A DNA stretch of 64,000 bases from Sipunculus nudus (Eukaryota; Annelida; Sipuncula; Golfingiida; Sipunculidae), in the NCBI GenBank assembly GCA_026874595.1, contig CM049322.1, positions 53,845,386 through 53,909,385 on the forward strand. Reading direction: 5' to 3'. The notes under the pieces were generated by a model, which saw only the letters and a list, made by a program, of their open reading frames with translations, was not told the DNA's origin and made no database searches. A program made the translations under genes and the position numbers. Positions 54,170-64,000 of the stretch are shown here, in pieces (positions within the stretch are counted from its first letter, which is position 1; each line of letters begins with the position of its first letter).

Positions 54170-57100
54170 AAGGGCAGTTGGTAAGTTGATGATGTTTGGG
54201 CAGCACGATATCCATTTCCATTACAGCCATTCCATCATAGCTGCCAGGAGATGCTTTCCAATACACGAGCTACACCTATCGGCCGCGACTGAAACAATAT
54301 TCTGAATCTGTATCTCGTTAAGAAAGAACTTCTAATTTAAAACTCAGGTGATGAAACATGATAAACCTGCCCAATATTTAACAGTAGGATCCTTTCTGAG
54401 TTTCTTTGTATCGAATTTACATGAAAAAACCTGCGGTGCTGGGTCAATGGACCCGAGCATAGCAGACCAACAATATACTCAAGTTTCAGGGTGTCACTTA
54501 GATATATATGTCCCGTCTGAGCCTTTTCATATTGAAAGACAGTCTATTGACGTCTGTTGTTGGAAATGTCTATACACTGTGAGTCCCGTTAATACAACCT
54601 TTAGCTTGTAAAGCAGGTCAGGCATAAGCATAGATAAATTGCACCAATTAACATTGAGAGCCAACTAATTGAACGAGACAAGCTAATACGAAAAAAAAAG
54701 AAAACTGTGTCAGTACAATTTTACTCTACGCTTGGACAGCAGCTTTCATGCTAAGCAGATTTCATAAAGGACTTCACACATAAAGTACCCTGCCATTTCA
54801 GCGTTTTATTTACCAAGGAATTCAAGAGCTCTTTAGTGTCCCAATTCCGTCCCGATCTCAACCTACAACACAAAACATCAAAAATGGCCTAATTGTACTT
54901 CCTGTGTAAATACCATTTCCCGTCTTGTTGGACACTTCTCTTTGTATGATTTTATCGAGAACAGTGGAGACCTAATAAGAGATTTATTCTTCAGATCTTG
55001 CAGTAATGGGATGGTCCCCCGCCATTGAGCGTGGTAACAGAAGCCTCTAGTTCAAGGCACACTGACTACCACCAGCCAAGCCATATTATTTCATTCGCTG
55101 TACATATAGTCAATACACAAGTTAATTATGCACATGCTGTCATAGTTGTTTGTTCGTTTGTGTGTGTTCTGCTTTCTTTGGCATCCTTTTTAATGTTGCA
55201 AACGAACCGGACCAGAGTGGCCCCGTGACACCGGGGTCATTTACAATGTATATTGAAGTACACAAACAATATAATAAAATGATATGCGTATTATTATATA
55301 ACTCTGTTACAATAACAGGTAATCCAATGGTGAATGGCTTTGAAAATCGTCATGTAAGCTAGCCCATGTTCAATTCTCTCACTCTCTCTACACTGTATAC
55401 TTTGAGAAAATATCTGGATACCTACGCCTCATATATATATTCCTTATAAACATGATACGTATGACTAAATATATATATATATAAACATGAATAGACATAT
55501 ATGTACATTCACTTCACATGCTGGGTCAATTGAAAGGGCTTTATTTTTACACAAAAGTTTGCATCTATGTGGCCTCGTCTGTTGTAACATTGTAACAAAA
55601 TACTGGGTATATACATAGTATTCTAACAGGCTGAAGCCACGGCTTGCTGGTGGCTGGCAGGAATAATAACAGTCAATTTATAATCATGAAACATATAGAA
55701 AAACATAGTTTTCGTTTATGTTATAACTCAGCCAAAGTATACGTTATTGAGTACTGGTATATTCTCGGCCCCATATCAATTACTTTTCTACCATAAATAT
55801 TAAATTAATACTATTTATGGACATTTATATCCATAAAGCCAAATCGAAATACACCAATATCAATTATGTTATAGCTTAGCCAAAGGCAAAGATACGGTAG
55901 TCCTGCCGCCAACTGGTGATTTTCTTCAGCCAAGCATTTAATAGGTAGGTTTGCGTAGGTTTAAAAACAAGATGTAACTGAAATAACACATGTAAAATCA
56001 AAACATTAAAAAACTGAACCTAATATTTTACAGGCAGATACACATCATTATGAATGATAGTTCACTTAAAGACGGAAAGACAGCAAATAAAAAATCCGGT
56101 AGATATAATCCTAAGCTGTACATGTATAGTTTCCTTTATGTCTCTTTAGGTTAATTTCCTCATCCCAAGCGATGATGCTGGAGGAATCACCCACACCCTT
56201 CTGCAGCCCCTGCCCGTTATTCCTTTTCCCCGAAATATATTCACCTGACAGGTCATTGGAATATCTCCAGCATAATTAGACTGACTCAGAATGTAGACCA
56301 TTCCCTATATACCTGAATGACTCATTGTATATGGCATTAGAGAAGAGGGTATGGACATTAAAGGGTATCTTGCTTTTCCTATGATTTGCCGCTTCACATA
56401 CATTCGTATCCTCTTAATCTCTCACAAGATTGATTAACTAATTTAATCAAGTTGACGCAACTCTGTGTATCCGACGGTGACGCCTATATGTATTTAGGAG
56501 GAACCCCTCCTCCAAGTCCACACGTCATGTACAAACCTCTGCGTCCATTTTCCTCCGAGTCCTATTGACCGGATTCTTTCATATTTCGGCCATTGTAGTT
56601 TCGGTTCATCCAAATCACTTCATCAAGGAAACCCTACAAGTTCTTTCAGTCTCCCAAAACATGTCTTTAGGTTATTTTTAGACAATAAATGATTAGATTC
56701 AGACACACAGCAGTAAAGTTATGAAAGCTGTTTACCAGGAACCGTGGAATTATAAATAAATAATGGAACACGTTCTCTCCAACACAGGCCTCAATATTTT
56801 GATTTTTTGGTAGAAGGAGACAAGGGGGTATTTTTATTGTTCGGACATCCCTCTTTAACCAAACCTAAATATATGTTCATTTAAATATATGTATTTCTTT
56901 TTCGAACTGTAAATAATGTCCAGGCTAGAAAAGTTTGATAAGGCTGCGTAATAGGCTTAGGAAATACCAACTTTAGGTGTTGTAGGAATGTCATTGTTTT
57001 TTACATATGCTGTTCTAATCCACTGGAATGCAATACCAATGAGCGTCAAATAGGCCAATGGTCACCACCATTCTAAATCATTGTACAGCACTTCATGCCA

Positions 57101-58242
57101 TAGCATATTTCTTAGAATTCTGAACGGACGCTAACTAAAGTTTTAGTAAACTTTAATGACGCTTCTTATTTTACACTCTACATTCATTATCCGTGTTCAT
57201 CGTTTTACGAATTTATTTGATGTTATTATTTTAACCATGTATCAATAACGTTTTATTTTTATACGTTCGATGTATTTTAGTTTAAATATTTCCATACTTG
57301 TAATTAAGTATGTACTTAATTAATAGAATTCTGACCAGGTCCCATTAGAAAAACAGCACATGCTGAATAGGATTGCCTGCTTAAATATGTGTTATAAATA
57401 AATAAATAAATATATAACAAGAACACTGAAATTCGTTCTGGTAATATGTAACAATTGCCTTGAGCATCAAAGATTATTGTCAACTATGAAAAGAGAATGA
57501 AAAGACCTTGATGAAAGATGAAAAGAGAATCAAAAGACTCTGGTTAACGATGAAAAGAGAATAAAAAATGTTGTGAATGAAGAAAAGAGAATTAAAAGAC
57601 AGAGGCGAATGAGGAAAAGAGGATGAAGAAAAAACGCAACTATGTGGTATATTCCTGAAGTGGTTACATGAATATGGTGCTTATGATTTTTTTTTCAGTT
57701 TCACAAGTGTATGTTTATATTAAATAAAAAGTGTTTCCTTAAAACAATATTTTCAATAATATCTGAAAGGATTTAGCATATACTGATGATACAACGTGGC
57801 CAGAAATATTGTTTTCATTTACGGTCCTTGCAATTACCCAATTTTTATGAGAAATACTTCTAGACTGTTATCTAAAAAAACTGTTTTTTTTTTAAATCAG
57901 GGGCTCCACCAAAAACCTATCCAGATTTCCCACTCATTCCATCTGAAATGTTTCCTCTCAGGACTTCTGGAGATGACCTCGACGCAACCTCACAGGTTCT
58001 ATTGAAGAACCCTTGATAGGTTCAAAAATAAACCCGATTGAACCTCAACAATGATCTTCACTCAGACAACTGCAAAGAACTATTTTGTGCTCTAGCTTGA
58101 ATTCTTTTTCTTTTTTCTTAAAGTGCAAGTTCATTGCACAAAACTGATTAGCACTAGTTTTCAGCATCTGAATAACATAAAAAGCTTCATATTTGCCCAC
58201 TAAACCAAAATTTAAACCTGAAAGTTGAAATCCCTATATATC
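54170..58242. other. Intergenic region of unit D, no supportable gene
   Basis: The counterpart of 31601-35724, with a shortened purine-rich minisatellite (57480-57625). No gene is recognised. Confidence 0.5.
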
Positions 58243-59606
58243 TTAGGGTCGGAGTTTGAATCGCATAGAGTGGAATTGAATCACATAGAAATGATCATAT
58301 TTCGTCAACCACTCCGCGAGTTCACCTGCTGTTGGCTCTGTGGTGATGTTGTAAGGTTGATATACATGAACATTCTTTGGGGGAACGAGCTTTGTCATGT
58401 TTCCTGTCAAAACAAAGACAGGCTTTGTGATGGAGTTTTTTACCGAATCCGGAACTTTCTTGTTGCGTAGAAATGAGTGTTCTCTGTACATGTCCTTGTT
58501 TTTAGTGTCCCATTTAATAAAATCTTTCATAACCTTATCTAATGGACAATCCTTTTTGGGTTGACACTGGAAGGTTGGAAGTATCAGGGTCCTGTTAAGG
58601 GTTGTAGCCAATCTGAGTGCTTTATGTAGGTCCGTTATGCTTCTGCCCGGATCCATAGGAAACCCATTATTGTATGTTAAGTATTTCCGTGTTGTACTAC
58701 TGTAATACTGGTCCGTATCCAGGAACCAGCCTCCGAGCTCCTTTAATCGGAATATTTTTGTCCGCGACCACGTATTGTGGTTATTGTGAAATATCACTGT
58801 CCTTGATATGTTGTATGTATATATGCTTTCTGAGAAAAAAATATGACCTGTAGGAAAAAGCTTGTATGGCAAAACATTGTATCTTATTCGATTAGCCTTC
58901 CTCCCGCTTATCAGTCCATATGTAAATATATTTTGGTCCCACAATTTCGGATTTTTATTTAGTATTTTGACAGTATCCTTTACAATGCTGATTGTAGCCG
59001 CCGTTTTCCGGAACATCACCAATCCAATACATAATTTATGTGGCATGCCTCTTATGTCTTGTTGAATCTCTACATCACATCCTTTACATTGGAAATAAGG
59101 AAACGGATTTTTATGAAAACTGTATCCAGATCCATTAAAAGCACACTAAACCCTAGAGTTAGAAGTTTCAACGTTACAGAAAACTTAAGATTGCCCTTTT
59201 TCTTGAACGCATCGCTCCCAAATTGATGTTCTTCGCTCGCTAACTCCCTCAGTGATGCGTCGTAATAAGCAGTAAATCCTCGGCTCGCAAGCTCCTCAAC
59301 GGTTTTCCGACTAAGACCGACAGGCATAAGATTATCCACTCCGTTGTCTGAAGCCGAGACGGCAAAATTTAGGAACATTTCTATGTATGTTTCATCAAGG
59401 ATGACTAATGTTACTACCGGGTCCTTTGCGGCCGGGGTCATTACGGACATCTTCTTTGCAAGGCACTGGAGGTCCGTAATATTGCACTTTGATTCATTGC
59501 GATATTTGAACGATATGCTGTCCGGAATAGTCCATGGTAACCATACCACTGCACTGCTCAACACAAGTAAGAATATTGTGAGCGGACGTTTCCAGGAGAG
59601 ATCCAT
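58243..59606 (-). pseudogene. Glycosyltransferase copy D, frameshifted after DxD
   Basis: Translation in two frames matches intact copy A apparently without an amino-acid difference. However, the plus strand has five T at 59108-59112 where A and B have six. The one-base loss shifts the frame right after 'MDLDTVFIK' (residue ~166), giving a 178-aa product that ends at 59070. The rest of the protein stays open in the other frame from 59046 to 58243. Perfect agreement elsewhere makes either a very recent break or a homopolymer sequencing error likely. Confidence 0.8.
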
Positions 59607-61334
59607 CTGTGATTCTTATTAACTCTAAAAAATTAAAAAAAAAATTAACAGCATTTTATTATTGAAAAAGTCTGCATTATATAAACTATAACTATCACGA
59701 ATCATATGTCTTAGCAGATACTGAAAAATACTATTCATGAAAATATTGCCTCGTCTCTAATGAACAAACAAAAAGTACGAATCAAATATGATTATTTTAA
59801 TTTTGTCCTAACTATACAGTGCAATATTATTGTGTGAAGAGTTCTTTATAAAGGAAAAGTGCCTGTTGTATTAATTGCTATGCTAGGCGCAGATGACTGC
59901 AAACAATCGGAGATAGAAATACGAATAACAAATAGGTCAATTTTGCGTATCGTGTACGTATTCGCCTATCGTGGGGATTACATTCGTCAAAAGTAATGCG
60001 TCTGTTTACCTATTTTACCCGTCCGGTATCGTGTGATTTGGAGGGCCATGGGGCGAATGGCTAGTTTACCTATCACATCATTGACTTAATTTTGATATTT
60101 ATTGAAAGATTTATTCTGTGTTTAAGAAAACACTTGTCAGATTTTGTCAGGAACGTTCAGCTTTTATTGAGACTCTTGTATTGGGATTGGTGAAATGCTC
60201 CAGTGACTGAGCGATGTTTTTATGGTCATACATAAGGTGTCAGTTGAATTCATATATGTGTGTGTTTTCCATGGATAAATATATGTATGCATATATATTT
60301 TATACATGTATGTATTTTTTTTGTATGTGCAACAGGGAATACATGATTTAAACGCCCAAAATGAACAATTTCGCAACTGTTCCCGCAAAACTTCTGATTA
60401 ACTGGCAAGGCCGATTATGCAATGTTCAATATTTTGTCATATGTTCAATATTTTGTATCTCACAATAACTCTTTTAAGGAAACAGAAATCAAATACTTTA
60501 ATACGGAGAAGAAATGGGTTGTGACTCGCAGAAAGTTAACATAAGTCGCACTCCTGAGCTTACACTGACATACCAGTCATACAATAAAATCTGGTGCTCA
60601 GAGCTCAATCAATTTATGATATATTCGGTAGCAGACGAAACATACAATTAAAATGTGTGATCAGGAAAATTATAGAATTTTGTTGTATTGTAAATAATAC
60701 ACTACACTACACTAAGCCCTGTGCATGCCCTTTAGCACAGTACTGAGTATGGGTTAATACTGAACTTTTTCAAGTACTAAACCAGTGTTTTTGACATATA
60801 TCTTTGCATGTCTATATGTGAAATCTCAAGGTGTTCTGAGAGTTTAATTACATACCTAACCAAGACGAAAGTAAAATAGAAATTTCATGCACCTGAAGGT
60901 TATGATTTATGCCGAATTAACAGACCAATGGGTGGCTCCTGAAGTTTTATTTCCATGACTCTTTTGAATAAAAATCTACCTTTACATTTCCACAGACGGC
61001 ATTTCAGCGATTTGAACAAGCTGGGTGTATTGGGTATGACTCGTCCCTTCGTCTTCAAAAGACGAAGGTTTAAAAAATATAAATCACAGTGACTTATGTT
61101 CAGTTAGATGTGAATTTTAAACTTCTTAGATTAGGATTGGTGGCCGGTTTAAGGTGTATTATGACTTCAAAATAACTCGGAGAATATAGGTTTCAGTGAT
61201 CTGCCTGATTTGAAAAAGATCAACTGTGGTCAGGTACACACTGGTTTGGAAAATACAGAAATTCATTATTTAAAGATTAAGGAAATGATTAAAAAGAACT
61301 TGTTTACAATATTTCAAGTTAGGCATAGTTGGGA
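59607..61334. other. Spacer of unit D, nothing recognised
   Basis: The counterpart of 37090-38815 and 50052-51784. No gene. Confidence 0.45.
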
Positions 61335-62783
61335 TAATGCATACTCTTATATTTATTTTTTATTTAGACCATGAGCATACACTAGGCCACAATTGTAAAA
61401 GGGACATTTTTCAAGAAATTACAGATTTACACAAGAATTCTTATTGAATCACCAAGAATGTTGGTAGAGACACCGCATTTTTGCAATGTACACATGGCTC
61501 AACATATACAGGTTTACACAATTTTGTGAGAATCTCTCTCGCAATCGTGAGAAAAGCAGTTAATTCGTGTGTGACGACAGAATGGAAAATTCCGTGAAGA
61601 CGCTCTTTGGAAAATGATTAAACTAAATTGATACTGATTTAATTTACTATACATCAAATAAATAATTACCTATACCTTTTGAAGTTAAAGTATAAACATT
61701 TGTCTTTTCTGGTAACAAATAAATCAATTGGCTCGTAGAAAGTCTGTGAACGTTGGAGGCGCCCAAAAAAGATAATCGATTCAAGTTATTGTCAAGAAGA
61801 ACAATCACATAATGAAATCAGTATATTTTCAGAAAAAAAAATAATCCAGTAACAAAAGTTGAATGCAAAATTCATAAATTGAGATTTAAAAAAACACAAA
61901 AAAAAAATACGATACATTTTACAAGGGAACTGTGTACCTTTTCACAGTGCTCACAACGTATAGACATTCCCATCAACAAACGTCAATATACTCTTTCTAT
62001 TCAGAAAGACTCAGACGTGATATATATATATATATATTTAAGAATCACAATATAAGCTACCTGAGTACACACTGGCAAATGACTAAAAGAATCATAGGGC
62101 ACGCTGTCAGAGAACCCAGTGACACTTCATTGGAAGGACCAATTTTCAGCTACTTGGGCACATGATGGCCCCGCAGTGACAAAACGTTTTCCCGACAAGC
62201 ATGCAAATATTAATATTTTATAGGTACTTCGGAAAATCATTCCCTCAACCTAAAATCGACGCCTCTGGTCTTCGAATATTTCTCTGTCTAATATTTCTTT
62301 GTCTTATATATTGCTCTTACCTGTGCTTTTTGTAAGAAGAACCGGTCTTTGAATCATATAAATTTTATTCAAAGCTGTTTAACTTCTTATGTTATACCCA
62401 AAGCGCGCACTCTTGGTCTGCCGGATCCGATGCAGTTACGACAATATAATCAGCCAACTGAGTCCATTGCACATGCATAGATCGGATTTTATGTAAAGAA
62501 TCTACTCAAGTCTAGGGTTTTCACCTTTATGTATATTTCCCGACTGATTTTTTTTTGCATATATAGACAGTCTGTTGATGTCTGGAAATGTCTATACACT
62601 GTGAGCACTGTTAATACACCCTTTTTAACTTGTATCTTGTTTGGCAGGTCAGGCATGGGCATAGGAACATTGCACCAATTAACAGTGAGAGCCGACTTAT
62701 TTAACGAGACAAGATGGATCGACCATGAAATCTGTGTCAGTACATTTTTACTCTACACAGCGGCTTTCATGCTCAGCAAATTT
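61335..62783. repeat. Second copy of the 51785-53239 flank
   Basis: The same sequence with small indels, ending at 'gctcagcaaattt' where the duplicated unit stops. Beyond this, native sequence continues. Confidence 0.8.
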
Positions 62784-62930
62784 CATAAAGGACTTTACAC
62801 ATAAAGCACCCCATTATTAGAGAAGCAGTTTATTTACCAAGACATTCTACAGTTCTTTATTGCCCCCATCCGTAATGATCTCAACCTATAAGAAAAAAAT
62901 ATCAGCACATTCCTCTGTTGGCCTATTTGT
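62560..62930 (+). repeat. Diverged paralogue of 31965-32330
   Basis: Blocks such as 'gaaatgtctatacactgtga', 'cattgcaccaattaaca' against 'aattgcaccaattaaca', 'gatctcaaccta' and 'ggcctaattgtac' recur in the same order, at perhaps 75-80% identity. It is a much older duplication than the 13-kb units. Confidence 0.6.
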
Positions 62931-62956
62931 ACTAACTTTTTTTTCATTCACATCAA

Positions 62957-62988
<32 letters not shown>
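62957..62988. repeat. (TA)n microsatellite
   Basis: A run of TA dinucleotides in the right flank. Confidence 0.9.
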
Positions 62989-62991
<3 letters not shown>

Positions 62992-63072
62992 ATACAATGG
63001 AAATATTTCTGTTGTACCGCTATTTCTTCATAACATTCTTCTCTCTCTCTTCCCTGGCCTTTTTTATTTGTC

Positions 63073-63270
63073 TTATATCTTCAGTGTTTTTCTACGTTCT
63101 TTCAATTTTTCCTCATGTTTTCCGACTTTGTTTTTCTTTTCTGCAATTTTGTATAAAATTTCTTCGACCTCTTTAAAAACTTTCCTTTTCATTTCCTCAA
63201 AAATAATAAAAAATAGTGCTTTGTCTGTAACCCGTGGTAACCCTTTGCCTGCCTCATTTAACCGAGTCAT
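63073..63270 (-). CDS. Short Lys/Glu-rich coiled-coil-like frame
   Basis: A 65-codon minus-strand frame with a 'EEMKRKVFKEVEEILYK' segment and a charged C-terminus ('KHEEKLKERRKTLKI') predicts a helical, coiled-coil-like stretch. It lies downstream, on the same strand, of the block at 63440-63981 and could be another piece of that gene or element. No family is recognised. Confidence 0.25.
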   Translation of the reverse strand: MTRLNEAGKGLPRVTDKALFFIIFEEMKRKVFKEVEEILYKIAEKKNKVGKHEEKLKERRKTLKI

Positions 63271-63439
63271 TAACTGTAAATATTTTGTGACTGTCGCAGG
63301 AAATGTTTAAAAAAGATTATGTAACGTTTCCGGTTCTGAAAACAGTACGTACGCATGCGTGTTTCACAAAGACCCCATTTATATAAAATAACATTACCAG
63401 GTAAATACACCATGCACGAGTCCATATTGAAACTATCTT

Positions 63440-63981
63440 CGGTAAGTATCAATGGAAGTTTTAAAGATATTTTGACAATTATGGTTCCACTGAACATCTT
63501 CATACAAGTTTTCGATTTTACGTTGTGCTGTAGAAATTTCTTTCAAAGAGTCCACAAAGGTTTCATACAAATATTTTGATTTTATACTGTCTAGCGTTTT
63601 TATTCCTCCTTTTTCACATATGTGATTAATACAGGAAAGTTAATACATATTCTTATCTTCACATGTCAAAATAATCCAATCCTTTGGAACTGCATTGACC
63701 AGTGCAAATTCAGGCACTGTCGGTGAATAAATTCTTCCTTCCAAAAATTTAAATCGTTTAACTGTTGTATGCTTCTGTATTAGTGACAACGTCCCCCTCT
63801 GACGGTATGCCCATTTTATTAAGCTATCTATTTTACAAGGATTTCCCTGCAGTTTTATTTCTCTTATTATGCCACAGAGGTTGAATAAGCACTTGTTTCT
63901 TTTCCAAAGGATTGGCGCTTGCATATTTCGTCCACGTTTTAAACACTCTGAAATAGGAGGCTTGCATTTTTTTATAAACAT
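63440..63981 (-). CDS. Unrecognised coding-like block at right edge
   Basis: The minus-strand frame starting MFIKKCKPPISECLK at 63981 runs 113 codons to a TAA at 63640-63642. In the same frame it then continues open for about 65 more codons (including 'KTLDSIKSKYLYETF') to about 63440. Just upstream, 'gatatcag' before the ATG could be a splice acceptor, so the block may be an internal exon of a gene extending past the window. The composition is lysine-, isoleucine- and cysteine-rich. I recognise no family. The single stop suggests a pseudogene, an exon end, or a mobile-element relic. Confidence 0.3.
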
Positions 63982-64000
63982 CTGATATCATAATTTGAAC

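Larger units (their letters stand above)
53240..62783 (+). repeat. Segmental duplication 2, right unit (D, ~9.54 kb)
   Basis: A direct repeat of 43686-53239. It begins inside the pogo-like element and contains a third glycosyltransferase but no amylase. At many single-base sites it matches unit A rather than the adjacent unit B. Confidence 0.85.

Overview
This is AT-rich metazoan nuclear DNA, most likely from a bivalve or related mollusc. The pointers are spliced genes with GT-AG introns, an animal-type alpha-amylase carrying the long C-terminal extension I associate with mollusc and other protostome amylases, a tRNA-derived SINE, and long arrays ending in ACGG-rich tails and terminal hairpins like the rolling-circle (Helentron/'pearl'-type) repeats of bivalves. 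Species assignment is inference; the gene models are read directly from the sequence. Positions 1-23,700 are almost entirely repeats. There is a 5.7-kb array of ~340-bp units containing a 1,424-bp head-to-tail duplication, then a 3.15-kb element bounded by 13-nt inverted repeats and filled with ~289-bp units rich in nuclear-receptor-like sites. These are followed by a second ACGG-tailed repeat, a decayed element with the same kind of 3' hairpin, and a TIR element with a SINE inside it. A 1.5-kb tandem duplication carries hAT-like elements and GA/TA microsatellites, and a decayed LINE follows. One short minus-strand exon (15,662-15,751) may begin an unrecognised gene. Positions 23,705-30,245 hold a complete eight-exon secreted alpha-amylase gene (711 aa predicted). 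A 1.65-kb 5'-inverted LINE sits exactly on the exon 4 donor, with a 14-bp target-site duplication. Convergent to the amylase, on the minus strand at 35,725-37,089, is an intronless 454-aa type II membrane glycosyltransferase with a DxD motif. The block from inside that LINE through the glycosyltransferase (about 13 kb) is duplicated in tandem. Copy two therefore has a 5'-truncated amylase (exons 5-8 only) and a frameshifted glycosyltransferase. A second, 9.5-kb tandem duplication adds a third glycosyltransferase, frameshifted elsewhere, and no amylase. The third unit is closer in sequence to the first than to the second, suggesting gene conversion, haplotype mixing or mis-assembly. Only one amylase and one glycosyltransferase are intact. 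The right edge (63,073-63,981) has an unrecognised minus-strand coding-like block. I saw no CRISPR array, bacterial gene, functional tRNA gene or rRNA gene.
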